A stretch of 64,000 nt of DNA from Atherinomorus stipes (lineage: Eukaryota; Chordata; Actinopteri; Atheriniformes; Atherinidae). Each line of letters opens with the position of its first letter. The stretch's first letter is position 1. The DNA is taken from contig JALJCO010001047.1 of NCBI GenBank assembly GCA_023101725.1, positions 372,001 to 436,000 of the forward strand, in the 5' to 3' direction. A model generated the notes under the pieces. That model saw nothing but the letters and a program-made list of their open reading frames with translations, searched no databases and was not told the origin of the DNA. The position numbers and the translations under genes were made by a program. Positions 11,012 through 23,319 of this stretch are shown piece by piece.

Positions 11012-12627
11012 CTAGGGCTGGACAATTAATCGAACTTTAACCCGATGTGGCATGGATGCTAGCAGCTTTTCCCGATCATAAAAAGACTATGGATGCTAGA
11101 ACAGCTTTAACCCGAAGTGAGCATGGATGCTAGCAGCTTTAACCCGGCGTGGCATGGATGCTAGAACAGCTTTAATGCATGTGACATGGATGCTACCAGC
11201 TTTAACCCGGTTCGGCATGGATGCTAGCAGCTTTAACCCGGCGTGGCATGGTTGCTAGCAGCTTTATTTCCGGCTTGGTATGGTTTCTAGCAGTTATCTT
11301 TGAAGCGGCGTTTTTGGCATGGTTATGCCAGCAGCTTTTTTAACCCGGCGTGGCATTGGATGCTAGCAGCTTTTTAACCCGTCGTGACATGGATGCTAGC
11401 AGCTTTAACCCGGCATGGCATAGATGCTACCCAAAGCTTAGAATAACCCGAAAAGCGTAATGTGAATTCTATATGCAGCTTTAACCCGGCGTGGCATGGA
11501 TTCTAGCAGCTTTAACCCGGCGTGGCATGGATGCTAGCAGCTTTAACCCGGCGTGGCATGGATGCTAGCAGCTTTAACCCGGCGTGGCACGGATGCTAGC
11601 AGCTTTAACCCGGAAAATTTGAATATTAGCAGCTTTAACCCGGCGTGGCACGGATGCTAGCAGCTTTAACCCGGCGTGGCATGGATGCTACCAGCTTTAA
11701 CCCAGCGTGGCATGGCTGCTACCAGGTTTGGGCCCGGTTGGCATGGATGCTAGCATCTTTAACCCGGCGTGGCATGGATGCTAGCAGCTTTAACCCGGCA
11801 TGGCATGGATGCTAGCAGCTTTAACCCGGCGTGGCATGGATGCTAGCAGCTTTAACCCGGCGTGGCATGGATGCGAGCAGCTTTAACCCAGCGTGGTATG
11901 AATGCTAGCAGCTTTAACCCGGCGTGGCGTGGATGCTAGCAGCTTTAACCCGGCGTGGCGTGGATGCTAGCAGCTTTAACCCGGCGTGGCATGGATGCTA
12001 GCAGCTTTAACCCGGCGTGGCATGGATGCTAGCAGCTTTAACCCGGCGTGGCACGGATGCTAGCAGCTTTAACCCGGCGTGGCACGGATGCTAGCAGCTT
12101 TAACCCGGCGTGGCATGGATGCTACCAGCTTTAACCCGGCATGGCATGGATGCTAGCAGCTTTAACCCAGCGTGGCATGGATGCTAGCAGCTTTAACCCG
12201 GCGTGGCATGGATGCTAGCAGCTTTAACCCAGCGTGGCATGGATTCTAGCAGCTTTAACCCGGCGTGGCATGGATGCTACCAGCTTTAACCCAGCGTGGT
12301 ATGGATGCTACCAGCTTTAACCCGGCGTGGCACGGATGCTAGCAGCTTTAACCCGGCGTGGCACGGATGCTAGCAGCTTTAACCCGGCGTGGCACGGATG
12401 CTAGCAGCTTTAACCCGGCGTGGCACGGATGCTAGCAGCTTTAACCCGGCGTGGCATGGATGCTAGCAGCTTTAACCCGGCGTGGCATGGATGCTACCAG
12501 CTTTAACCCGACGTGGCATGGATGCTGCCAGCTTTAACCCGGCGTGGCATGGATGCTACCAGCTTTAACCCGGCGTGGCATGGATGCTACCAGCTTTAAC
12601 CCGGCGTGGCATGGATGCTAGCAGCTT
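11012..12627 (+). repeat. 31-bp minisatellite array (about 50 units) abutting a hAT-like end
   Basis: The unit is AGCTTTAACCCGGCGTGGCA followed by TGGATGCTAGC (31 bp). Units at 11034-11480 are degenerate and indel-rich. From about 11480 to 12627 they are nearly uniform, with recurrent variants (GCTAGC/GCTACC, CATGG/CACGG). The array begins immediately after CTAGGGCTGGACAATTAATC (11012-11031). Each unit holds stop codons (TAA plus; TAG minus) and its length is not a multiple of three, so it is not coding. There are no unique spacers, so it is not a CRISPR. Confidence 0.95.
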
Positions 12628-12787
12628 CTGGCATCGCAGGTGCAGCAGTTATTTTCTTTTTTCTCTCTTTATCTTCTTTCTTCCTTTTCTTTCTCTCTCA
12701 AGTCCTTTTTTCACCCCCACCCTCTTTGTCAGGTCCAGCACTAATATTTAAATTTAACAAAATACTATATACAAACTATACCATAAA

Positions 12788-13440
12788 CAGTGTTGTATAG
12801 TAACGAAGTAAAAATACTTCATTACTATACTTAAGTAGTATTTTTTATATATTTGTACTTTACTATTTCTAGTTCTGATGACTTTTACTTTTACTTCACT
12901 ACATTTTCTTAAAAAATCAATACTTTTACTCTGTTAGATTTACCCGAGCATCCTCGTTACTCGTTGCAAAATATGGAGGAACGTGATAGCCAAAGACAAT
13001 CTTTGTTTTGTTGTAGTGGGACTAGTAGCCAATGATGTTGGAGATACAGACCGCAAGATGTTATCATTGGTTTATCCCGTTGTGCCGGGGATGAAAGCAG
13101 CGGGTAAATTTCAAATTAATGGTCGTATTATGGTGTCAGGAGTCTCAGATATTTTTGTATATGGTTGGGTTCATGTAAGGAGGTAGTAAAGCTCCTTTAC
13201 ACTTTGCAAATTAAATAAAACTTAAAAACTATATTAAACAAGAATAAAGAAAATGTTGAGCTCAAATTTCTGATTTCGTTTTATTAACAGTACAGTAAGT
13301 ACAGTAAATACTTGCTACTTTTTTTTACTTTACTCAAGTAATATTCTAGCAGGCGACTTTCACTTTTAATTCGGTTATTTTCCAGTTAGGTACTTTTACT
13401 TTTACTCCAGTATGGCTTTTCGGTACTTTATACAACACTG
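12788..13440. mobile_element. hAT-like non-autonomous element, CAGTGTTGTATA ends
   Basis: The left end CAGTGTTGTATAGTAACGAA and the right end ...TTTATACAACACTG are inverted repeats. Both are followed inward by repeated ACTTTTACTTTTACT-like runs. The CAGNG start is characteristic of hAT. Flanking 8-mers (ACCATAAA and ACTATGAT) match at only 5 of 8, so the target duplication has decayed or the edges are slightly off. The 67-codon frame inside at 12983-13186 is unrecognised. Confidence 0.75.
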
Positions 13441-14640
13441 ACTATGATAAAGCATAGTATTTAGATATCAAAAGGGGCTGTATACCCATAAAACTCCTCT
13501 TGGTAAAGCAAGTTTGTCACAACACAGCAGCCGGATCACCATTCTGCTGCTACGATGCTGGACAGCACGTTAGGGGAAAAAAAACGAGTTATTGCCTCCG
13601 GTTGTTGCCCGCAGTTCTGTAAATAGTTCAGCCATCTCGACCACCAAACAGGAGGCGACTCCCTCGCTGAGATGGTTGGCATTCTTGCTACTTTCTCTGA
13701 CATGTTTGGTCTGTAACGAACAGGCTTTGAAAGCTTCTGTCAACGGCAGAAATGCCTAATAACGTGGAAAGAGTTTGTCTCAGGTCAAAAGAATTAACCT
13801 CTAGTTGTGTGCGTGGCTAAACTTGGATAAGGAGCATGATAGTCAGGTCTTTCAAGATTTATTTTGGGTCCCTCCCACTCTTAAAAACACACTTCAGTTA
13901 ATTTTGCACGGCCTGCTTGGTATGTGTAAGATTTCCTCTTCTTCCCACCACACACCCTCATTGTTCCCCACATGAGGACACTCGGCATACTTGCAGATTA
14001 GCTGAAACCGAGGCTCGGGGATATTGTGTCTCTACCAACAGGACACATGTTTGTCTTGTTGGCCTGTTGATGTTACTCGGAGGCTCGCTGTTTAAAAGAG
14101 GAAAGCTACTGAAATGCCTCTGGGACATTTTAGGAAGCTTGTGGGGAAGCATCTATATATTATTTAACCGATAGGTCTGACATTTTCTGAGGAAATAACG
14201 CAAAAGAAATTCATTCCTCGTGTTAGAAAGTGAAATTCACATGTCTAACATTTTATCATATAACAGTACTTTTTTCTTAAATGATCTGTATGACCAATCC
14301 AGAAATAATCTCTAATCTAGGGAAGGAGATTTTTCATAACTGAGACTACCAAGATGTAGAAAAGATTGTGTCTATGGATTAAAACATAGTTTAAAAAGAA
14401 ACAGGTGGTAGTTCGTACCCACTACCATTTTATTTTCATATGGTTTTGGCCTTGTGAATAATCTCGGGGTAAAGTTACATTAATAACATGGAGCAGAGAG
14501 AAACTGTTTGTGGGGAACATTTTTCACTGCTGCACCACTAAACATGTAGCAAAACAGCTGTTATTAAACACTGAGCAGTGAAAATGGCAAAAGAGAGTCC
14601 ACAACGCGAAGCTGTAGCAGATGTGGTTGACAAGGACGCT
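13441..14640. other. No recognised gene
   Basis: Only short, overlapping, opposed open frames (13917-14174 plus; 13958-14152 minus) with no domain I recognise. Not repeated elsewhere in the window. Confidence 0.45.
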
Positions 14641-15148
14641 CCCAAAGGGTGGCCAGAGGTGGCCATGGCCCCCCTGAACAAAAAGCTGGCCACCCCAGCA
14701 AAAATGATATTTTTCATTTATATCAAATTTTATATACTATTAACACGGTGCAGCATGCTTTGATTATATCTAAATGTCAAAATCTTTATTAGCTAATAAA
14801 ATAAAATGAATAAAAAATATTACACTGGACCTCCATTTTCCGTCATTGCTCTTCTGCCATAGTCCCCCGCGGTTCTGTCACGTCTAATCACTGTAACTTG
14901 GCCTTTCTTACGCAAATTCATCCAGGAAGGCGCCACCCAGAGCTGCCCCAACCAGTGTCTAATGCCCCGTTCACATCAGCTCCTACTTAGCCCGGCCCCC
15001 ATTGGACACCACACTCCCCCAGTTTAGTTTGTTCACATAACAACTTCAGCTCTGCTTTTCAGTGAGTGAGGTCGTCAGAGCGAAGTTTTGTAAAGTCATT
15101 TGTTTGCGACACTCAAACGCACTAAACAACAATAGAGGAAGTCGAAAT

Positions 15149-15565
15149 ACACTTAAAATTAGACAAAATGACCTAAAGAGAAATATTTCAGTGAGATATA
15201 GGAACTTGTTTGAAAACAATACATCTTATTTCAAGAAATCTTATCAAGAAAGTCTTGCTTGATCAATTGGCAGAATTTTTCTGTTTATTACAAGCAAAAA
15301 AAAAAATAATAATAATGTTTTTTTTACTTATTTTAAGAGTGGCTGATTCTTTTTTTCCCCCTTGTAATAAGCAAAAAAATTCTGCCAATAAAAAAACAAA
15401 AACTTTCAAAGATTTTTTAAATAAGATGCATTGTCTTACAAACAAGTTCCTTTATCTCACTGAAATGTTTCTCTTTAGGTCATTTTGTCTTATTTTGAGT
15501 GTGATGATATATTTTGACTAGAAATGAGAAAAGATATATTTGGTAAGATTTGAGTTTTTGCAGTG
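15149..15565. mobile_element. Palindromic MITE, CACTGCAAAAAC family, copy 1
   Basis: The arms are inverted repeats: GACAAAATGACCTAAAGAGA at 15161 pairs with TCTCTTTAGGTCATTTTGTC at 15470-15489. TTGGCAGAATTTTT is near 15270 and its inverse near 15375. The right end is GTTTTTGCAGTG followed by TA. The left arm lacks its outermost ~60 bp. A second copy is at 58668. Confidence 0.75.
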
Positions 15566-15567
15566 TA

Positions 15568-17829
15568 TTTGTAAGAAGGAATGGGACCGACCCACCTAAG
15601 CTCCTGCTGATTTAATCCTAATCTAGTTGATTAGAGAAGTTGGATAAATCTCCTCCATCTTCATAAAATTAATATGGCTCATTTTGAACAGCTGTCAGAA
15701 ACTAAATATTAAAATTAAATGACAATTTTTTTGGTTGTGGTTGAGTTTGTCTCCCTGCAGAAAAATATGCCGTCCAGACGGCCATAAGAAGGTCCCGGCT
15801 TTAAAGTAGAATACAGGAATAGTCTGTTGGCTTATTGGTTTATTTCCAGAACGATATTTCTAAATATATTCAAACCTTTCTCCATCTTCAAAGCTCTAAT
15901 CATAACCTTCCTTTGCTGTGTTTATTTTCATGTGCTGAACCTTTAAATTAATCTCTAGCAGGTCTTTCATTTGTTGCTGCTTGACCACGGAAATTATTAT
16001 CTGCATTTAACCACCGATAAAATCGCACCACATATCTTTAGTGGGGAAGATTGACAGAGAATTGATTAGAGACGGTGTTCCTCTGACTGTGAGTGCTAAT
16101 ATAAGCTCATATTAATGTCGGTTAATTACACTTAATCACAGGGAAAGTGTGCGAACGTTGCCATTTGATGTTTGTGAAGCCGGGGAAATAGACCCCGCCT
16201 CTCTGATGCAATACTGAATCATCTTAAATGGTGATAATCTGCCTTTAACAAACACTTTTGATACTGAGGAAGAAAACTAATTGACTTCAGTGCAAACACT
16301 TCTCTAAGCTCTGCCCAGCCTGGCAGTCGTTTGTCTGTCTTAAGTACTGATTGTGTTATGTACACTTTCCCTTTTCAAAGCCTCACACCTGTGGCTTTGT
16401 CTGCCTGAGAATGTGTCCACAAATATAAGACTCCGATAAAGCTGCACCTGTTTTCTAAGTTATTCTAAGCAGGGTAAACAGTAATCACAGAATAACTCAT
16501 CAGTACGTCGAGTCGGGCCTGTTGGAGTGATTACGTGCTAGTTTCAGTGCACAGGAACATGATTCTTTGTACAGCTGCATAAGGTCAAAATTTTGAGTCA
16601 TAATAAGTCATATTACGGCTTTAAAAACACACAAAAATTGCAGTGATCTTGTATAAAGAGGGGCAGAGAGCAAAGTTTGACAGTTTGGTCTCCATTAACT
16701 TTTTGCTGTATGTTAAAATCCACCTGTGTAATCATCTGAAATCATCGCTCAGCTCCAACAATCCTGTTCACGCTAAATGAACCATTGAACATTCAGCCTT
16801 TGGACTCGGTTTATATCTTGCAGCAGATGTAAACTGCTCCCACAGAAGCAGCAGACTGCAATTTATCCTTTCACAAAAATTCTAATTAATTAGAGGCTTT
16901 GCAGTTAATTAATCTTGATTAATTGCACAATGCATTTATTTAAATTAATTTTAGTGACCAACTATATAGAACAATAGAAACAGGCATCATTATTGTAAAC
17001 ACAAGCTGTCTGAAAAAATCCACATCACAATTCATAAGGGTAGAAGAAGAAATAAAAAACATCCCTGGTCAAAACTGAACAGATAAAGATCCTTTTTGAG
17101 CACTTTAACCAGCAGCTTTGTTCTCTAATTAAGGTCGTTTTCACACAGGACCCATTCAGGTCGACCTAACTGGGTTTTGGTACCGAACACGGCGCGTCTG
17201 GGTCTGAGTGAACACGCCACTCGCATTCGTAGTCGACCTAACTCGCCCGTTCTTGGACCGGCTGTACAGGGTGGTTTCAGAGCGGCTTGTGTCGACCTGA
17301 AATGCGACCTGAACGTGCACCAACTTTAGCTCGGCCTAAACCCCAGATACTCCGCCTTTTTGAACTAAACAGGTATCCGTAGGCAGCTGTGCTGTTGGGT
17401 TATTCTTCTGATTGACAGTGTTATATTACAAATAACAGGGTTACGGTCGAACTGTAACGTGTAGTATCATCTTGTGTTTGCTACTAATGTATGTCAAAAG
17501 TTAAGATCAATGGGGCGTTCACAAACACTGGACAAATTACCAACAAGGGCTAGCAGGTTAAGCATTAATGCTCATGTTTACAACCCACCGCTACCTGGCT
17601 GTTCACCGATAACATCTGCGTATGGTCTGGACTTCGCGGTTCAACAGAATCAATCTGCGTCTTGGTCTGGTTGGTCTGGAAATCGCCTCCAACATCGTTT
17701 TCCACACGCAACCATGTCTCGTCTTCAACACGCTCCATTCATGTGTGTTTTGTTTACAACACAACTACGCTTTACAGCGGGGACGCTTCTATTTCCGCCT
17801 GGTTGCCATGGATACACAACGCTCCAGTC
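15568..17829. other. Unassigned interior of the 14641-17998 interval
   Basis: No recognised gene. 17140-17330 has repeated GTCGACCTAA/GTCGACCTGA motifs and looks like an old repeat. The 136-codon plus frame at 17474-17884 runs into the right inverted repeat and matches nothing I know. Confidence 0.4.
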
Positions 17830-18027
17830 TGAACTTAGTTATTTATTTTCATTAGCTTATAAAGATTTTGACATTCAAATATAAGCAAAGCTGCACCGTG
17901 TTAACAGTATATAAAATTGATGTAAATGAAAAAAATATAATTTTTGCAGAGGTGGCCAGCTTTTTGTTCAGGGGGGGGCCCTGGCCACCCCTTTGGGGTG
18001 CCATTGGTTTTAAGATGAGGAGTAAAC

Positions 18028-18223
18028 CAGGGGTGGGGAACCTTGGCCCTCATCCTGCAGGTCTTTCGTGTGTCCCTGCTCCAACACACCTGAATCTCGT
18101 CGTGCACGTCGTCCAGCTCTGCAGAGGTAACGAGCCATTCATTTGATTCAGGTGTGTTGGAGCAGGAATGCAACCAAACCGTGCAGGATAGTCACTGTGG
18201 AGAACTGCACTTAGACACCCCTG
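18028..18223. mobile_element. 196-bp hAT-like MITE, CAGGGGTGGGGAACC family
   Basis: It starts CAGGGGTGGGGAACCTTGG and ends TTAGACACCCCTG. Internally, CTGCTCCAACACACCTGAAT is matched by the inverse ATTCAGGTGTGTTGGAGCAG, giving a hairpin. This is a very common fish arrangement with hAT-type CAGGGG ends. No matching 8-bp flank remains. Confidence 0.7.
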
Positions 18224-20120
18224 CTTTAGCACTAACTTTCTCCCCTATAGAGTTTGTCTTGGCAGGTCTACCCTCCCTACTCAGTGAATTAATTCAGTTA
18301 AAGTTTACACCGGTACATGCTGGGACATAAACAGAGGCTCCAGCTCACACGTGCACTCTGATGTGCACTATGCAGCATCACCTCACCTCCAGTCTCAGGA
18401 CGGTGGAACCAGGCAGCAGTGGTGGTGAACACCTCCTTCCACTGGAAACTCTTAACTAGTGAAAAAAATTGCGCAAACTTGCTGCCTAAAAAAAGTATTC
18501 AGTAATAGGAGTAATTAAGTAGAATAAACTAAAATGGTTTAAAGGCCTCCTTCCACTGAAAAGCCGTTTAACTTGCTCCTTCTGAAATACGGAGGGTTTC
18601 CCCTTGTTTACTTACACATGCTGACTTGCTAGCGTTGCGTTCCCCCCAGTCGGCTGTGCTTCCTCATCACAGAAACAATACGAAGAAAAGAGCGAATCGG
18701 GAACAGCCTCGCACTTCTACGTCACATTGCAAATAGCGTATCCCACGTGGGGTTTCTATCTGTCCATTGGAAGGCAGGTAACCCTCCACTACACACTAGA
18801 AGTAAAGACGGCACGACTGTAACTTCGGAGTTGAGAAGCTAATTAGCTAACTGTTTGTTAGCATGGCGGAACAAACTTGTTTGTCGGCTCTATTTCCTGT
18901 CTGTAGCGAAATAAGAGCGGAGGGCGGAGCTTCCTTCATACACTGATGGCAGGCAGCCAATCAGACGGAAATTCATGAGAAGGACCCGGAAAAGCTGCCG
19001 TTGGACCACAAGCCTCTCTTCTAGTATACAAATACAGCTGGATACAAAGATACCAGAAGGTTTTTTTAAACAGAAACGATGCAGAATGCATTCAATAATA
19101 ATGGAGAACACAGAAATATTAATGAAATGACCACGGAAGTACAACTTTAAGTTTGTAGAACTTTTTTTTTTAACTTAAAGTGACTTAAGGCAGGAATTTG
19201 AAAAAAAACAAACGTGAATGTCCCTTTTTTTCATACTAATGGGTGATGAAGCGCTAAATACCAAAAATAACGTTTCCACCCACGTTTCTCTCCGTTGCCT
19301 TGAACAGGCTGTGTGCTGCATAAAGATGCTGCAATTCGGTGTCCGAATTTCCCGCGCTGCCCTGCAGACGTGACGTCAAATGACGCTACATCTGCAGTTT
19401 TGATGCAGGAAAAAGACGGTCATGTTAAATAAAAACACTGTAAGCGATAGTTATGGATTATTCTGCCGTCAGCAAACGATCCAGATCAACTGAAAGTCAC
19501 TAAAAGGTATAACTACGGAGAAAAAGGTGAGTAAACAACATTATAGCTTCAGTTTGTGCTCCCGTGACGGCTTGGCTCGTGGCTGCAGTTACCTGAAGCG
19601 ATAGTCGTCGCAGTCGCGAGTTCCGTTTCTTAATCTTGCCTCAAGTCCCTTTAATACATCTGATTTTATGAAGTGATTGAAGTTGTGGGGGGAACTTGAT
19701 GTGATTAATTTCAGATAAATTAGATGAGATAATACACACAATCTTCACTTTATTTTTACCAACATGATGAATTCAAGTTCATCTTACTTAAAGTAACTGA
19801 TGGACTCAAAATTGTTCTTTGTTCTTATTACAGTATGTAGCAAGAACTTTCCGTGGGTGGTTTTACCTAAAACTGATGTCAGACGTCTCTGTCGCGGTGC
19901 AGCTGCTGCTGGATTGTAGATATTAAATACAGGAATAAACAAACAAATTGAGAGCAGTCACATGACACTACCAACAATATTTATAAATCCCTCATTTGTT
20001 AATTATCTTCAATTTATTGTTAAAAGAAGTGAACTGCATTGTGGGAAACCTGCTCCTTCATCATCTCTAATTTGCCTTAACTCTTTTTAATTAAACTGAT
20101 TTAACTGAAGTAATTTAACA
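18224..20120. other. No recognised gene; one consensus CRE
   Basis: 18538 has an unpaired TTTAAAGGCC that resembles the TTAAAGG termini elsewhere, but no partner end was found. A relatively CpG-rich patch (about 19320-19400) contains TGACGTCA. Minus frame 19144-18890 (84 codons) is unrecognised. Confidence 0.4.
19371..19378. promoter_or_regulatory. Perfect CRE palindrome TGACGTCA
   Basis: TGACGTCA is the canonical CREB/ATF binding palindrome; a half-site-like TGACGC follows 5 bp later. No gene start is visible nearby, so function is unproven. Confidence 0.3.
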
Positions 20121-21047
20121 CAGGGGTTCTAAACCTTTTCATGATGAGGCCCAAGTTTTCAGTCCAAACTGGTCCAGGGTCCATTCATATTTAACACAGT
20201 ATTATAATGATCTCATTTTTGGTTTATTTATTTAATAACTAAAGCAAATCCACCTGCCTTTAACAGACTGAACTGAGATCATTACAAACATTTATATCAC
20301 ATGTATAATTCATGGAATAAAATCAGACTCCGACAAGAACAAATCAGAATTAGACTATAAACACACAAAAATAAACTGATGGAAACTGATTTAAAAAAGA
20401 GATAAAATGGTGCAGTAATAGATCATATTGAAAATAAAAAGGTTCAATTGAAATTATCTGTACAAACCTGTATTTTATTTGTTTAGACAGGCCATTAAAG
20501 CACGAAATGTCATTGAACAATTTCTTTATTTAAACTTTTCTCAGATTTTTTTCTGCATCAACAGCTGTTTTTCTCATTTTTTTTCTTAAAAGTTCTTTCT
20601 TTCCAACGAGTGTTAGATGTTTGTTTCTAGATGAAGCTGCAGATGCAGTTAGCGTTAGCATTAACGTTAGAGTTAGCATTGGTGTTAGCTTGTGCTCCAT
20701 CCAGACTTCTCAGCTTTGCTCCGTATTTAATTAACTGGATTGGATTTTTTTGCCTTTTTAGGGGCAATTTGGGACCATTTTTGTCTTTATCATTTTGTTT
20801 TAATACTTCTTTACAACATGAGCTACAGGCTAGCGGCTAGCTGAGTGTCTTCTTCTGCTTCTTTGTTGATCTCTGACAAATTAGTGCCACCAGGTGGGGG
20901 AGGCTGCATTGCAACTCATCCAGTCATAAGTAATAGTATAAATATACGGTCTTTGTGGCCCACATGTGTAAAAGGAAAGGTTTTTGCGGCCCTCTAAGTG
21001 GCGCTCGAGGCCCGAGCTTGGGTCGCAGCCCCATATAAGAATCACTG
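20121..21047. mobile_element. hAT-like element, CAGGGGTTCTAAACC ends
   Basis: The left end is CAGGGGTTCTAAACC; the right end GAATCACTG inverts to CAGTGATTC. AAGTTTTCAGTCC...GGTCC on the left and GGGTCGCAGCCCC on the right are the usual subterminal blocks of this fish hAT group. At 927 bp with no transposase frame it is non-autonomous. Flanking 8-mers agree at only 5 of 8. Confidence 0.65.
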
Positions 21048-21982
21048 ATCTAGAATGTTGCCCTCCAAAGTTCTTACAACGTATTTAATATCAGTATCAG
21101 TGGCGTCGCCAGCCGATTTTCAGTCACGGATGTTTTGAGTCTAGCCCGTGTGTTCATTTACTGTTTAACCACCTTTTTCTGAAAATTATCCGATTAAAAT
21201 TCAGATGACCCAGCTTTCCACCAGCACTTAAACGCACCATGAATGCGCGAAGCCCATAGGGAGCCAAAGTCACGCCCCTCTACTTCCACACCATGGGACT
21301 TGAGAGACGCAAAAATATTAATGGAAGTCGATGAGGAGAAAAGAATTATCTTCTGGTCCCAGTCGTTCTCTGTCCTGGATTCCAGATATGCTAGTTATGG
21401 ATTTAACTGAAAATTTTTCCTGCAAAGAAAAAAGAAAATACCGCGAAGGTTTTGGAATATTTCAGGATTTACTTGAAGCCGCTTTGTGGTAGGGCTGGGA
21501 ATCACTAGGTACCTTGCGATACGATACTATCACGATATTTTGCCTACGATAACGATAATATCACGATACAGTAATTCTGCAAAAATCAATATATTGCAAT
21601 AAATTTATCTACGATAGACCACAGTATTTGTCCCTAAAGACATTCCAAATTTATTGACCAAAGTGAATCCATGTGAAATGAATTACAAAACATTATCAAT
21701 CAGTAGCACATAAGTGACATCAGTTCATATGAAATTAGCAAAACAGTAAAACAAAGTGCACCGTGGTTCTTCTTAAGAAAGCATATAAAAAATAAACATT
21801 TCAGTCATTATTTCTTCATAATCTCAAACAACTGGGTGGTCTATGACAACCTGGACACACATTTTAATTTGTACTTTACACCATGTTTAAAGTTTAACCT
21901 GAACCTGTAGCCTGCACATAGATATCAGTGCTAATGCAGGGACTTTTCTACATGCTGAACCTCTGCAGAAAGAACAACAAAA

Positions 21983-21992
21983 TCTCGCGAGA
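21983..21992. promoter_or_regulatory. TCTCGCGAGA palindrome, copy 1 in nested hAT MITE
   Basis: Exact TCTCGCGAGA, the CGCG element known in vertebrate promoters and bound by BANP (and described for ZBTB33/Kaiso). It sits inside a transposon, so activity is untested. Confidence 0.45.
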
Positions 21993-22013
21993 TCTCACTG
22001 GTCTCTTACAAAA

Positions 22014-22023
22014 TCTCGCGAGA
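22014..22023. promoter_or_regulatory. TCTCGCGAGA palindrome, copy 2 in nested hAT MITE
   Basis: A second exact TCTCGCGAGA, centred 31 bp from the first. Confidence 0.45.
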
Positions 22024-22860
22024 TTTTGTAAAAATATCGATACAGCTTTTTAAAATATCGATATGATATCGCAACACAAAATATCGCGATATTTCAGTGT
22101 ATCGATATTTTGGCACACCCCTACTTTGTTGACTACTCCTCTCGCCGCAAGTGATGACGTTGCTCCCTGCGACGGGCGCGAACGAGACTGGACATCGTTC
22201 CATTGGCATGATGGAAAGACTCAACATTTCCTGACTTTAAATGGTTTTCACCTCTGTTCATGCTCTTTTCCTGTTCTTGAAAAAAAAAAAAGTAAAAAGC
22301 GGTGACGTGCCGCAGTAAAATCACAACGGTAGCATACTCAAGCAGCCGGTGACGCATGTCGGTTCCAACGAGAGCTGAAGTCCACACAGAGGCTTCATGT
22401 AAATCATGAAATTATCTAAAATCTTTGCGGTATTTTCTTTTTTCTTTGCACCAAAAAGTCAACATGAAATCTCTCAACATAAAAAACGAGGCTGAAGTTA
22501 GCAGCAACTCCTTTCCCAGCTTCTGTTTTGATTTTGGCTTAAAGGGCAATTCCACTCAAATTATTTTTTACTGACAACATTTAACGAGGTCCTGTGTAAA
22601 AACTACAACACGTAGACTTTTCAAACCTGGACTCAGATGTTCTTTAGGGACTGTAGGTTAATTCATGCACAGTTTCTGATTTGTGAAACCTGTATTCTAT
22701 TTGTGAAAATGAAAAATACCCACATTTTAGGGCCTAATTATCAAATAGAGCACCGTAAACCAGGTCCCAATCAAATACTTAAAATCTGCAAAACTGTTCC
22801 TTTGAGACTGTAGATTAATTAAAGCACTGTTTCTGATTTGTGAAACCTATTAATGAATAC

Positions 22861-23040
22861 ATGAAGAGAAAATGAGAACAAATGAGGAGAAGAAAACAAA
22901 TGAGTAGGAGAAAATGAGAGCAAGTGATGAGGAGAAGAGAACAAATTAGGAAGAAAAAAAGAGCAAATAATGAGATAAGAGCAAGTGAGAAGAGAACGTG
23001 TGATGATGAGGAGGGTCAGTGATGAGTCAAAGAGAAGACA
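22861..23040 (+). repeat. GA-rich low-complexity tract
   Basis: Irregular repeats of GAGAAAATGAGAACAAATGA type over ~180 bp. The C/T-rich complement gives a spurious minus-strand open frame. Confidence 0.7.
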
Positions 23041-23319
23041 AAAAGTGAATATTGTATGAAGTGTCATGCGTGAGTGCAGTGCGTGATGTGTTTTAGTAAT
23101 ATAATAGTCAAAATTTCATTGTTGATTTTGTGGTTTATTAATTCTTTAATTAAAATGGCAATTGATCTACTCCATTATGTCTATTTTTGCCTTCTTAAAG
23201 ACATTTTTGTAGGGAAAGACTAGAGAAAAGCTCTTCTAATTTTTTCAAATTTACACCTGGTCCGTCTCTGGGCTAAGCCCAGGTTGTCCTCAAAGGCTGG
23301 AGACGCCCCTGACTAGTAT

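Larger units (their letters stand above)
14641..17998. mobile_element. 3.36-kb interval bounded by ~170-bp inverted repeats; possible large DNA transposon
   Basis: 14641-14815 and 17830-17998 are inverted copies. The shared sequence includes AACAAAAAGCTGGCCACC, ATATACT(A/G)TTAACACGGTG and AATGTCAAAATCTTTAT. The outer ends read CCCAAAGGGTGGCC and GGCCACCCCTTTGGGG. They may be the termini of one non-autonomous element or two independent inverted insertions. I see no transposase between them and no clear target duplication. A palindromic MITE (15149-15565) lies inside. Confidence 0.55.
21490..22123. mobile_element. Nested hAT MITE with 8-bp target duplication
   Basis: The ends are TAGGGCTGGGAATC and ATTTTGGCACACCCCTA. 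Flanks CTTTGTGG (21482-21489) and CTTTGTTG (22124-22131) match 7 of 8. The target lies in the left inner inverted repeat of the host element, which resumes after 22131. The interior is rich in ATATCG/CGATAT and carries two TCTCGCGAGA palindromes. Confidence 0.8.
21098..23311. mobile_element. hAT-like element carrying a second hAT MITE inside
   Basis: The termini CAGTGGCGTCGCCAGCC and GGCTGGAGACGCCCCTG are inverted repeats. Flanks ATCAGTAT (21090-21097) and ACTAGTAT (23312-23319) match 6 of 8, fitting an aged 8-bp duplication. Within it, 21412-21489 and 22387-22460 form an inverted pair (GCAAAGAAAAAAGAAAATAC and inverse). A ~156-bp tandem duplication starts near 22647 and 22803, and a GA-rich tract lies at 22861-23040. 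Subtracting the nested MITE leaves about 1.57 kb without transposase. Confidence 0.65.

Noticed and set aside
11034..12627. Regular repeats resembling a CRISPR array
   Set aside because: Units are contiguous 31-mers without unique spacers, in vertebrate-type DNA; it is a minisatellite.
18538..18560. TTTAAAGGCCTCC as a further TTAA element
   Set aside because: No inverted partner ending in CCTTTAA was found within several kilobases.
22819..23067. 82-codon minus frame rich in F, L and S
   Set aside because: It is the complement of a GA-rich low-complexity tract.
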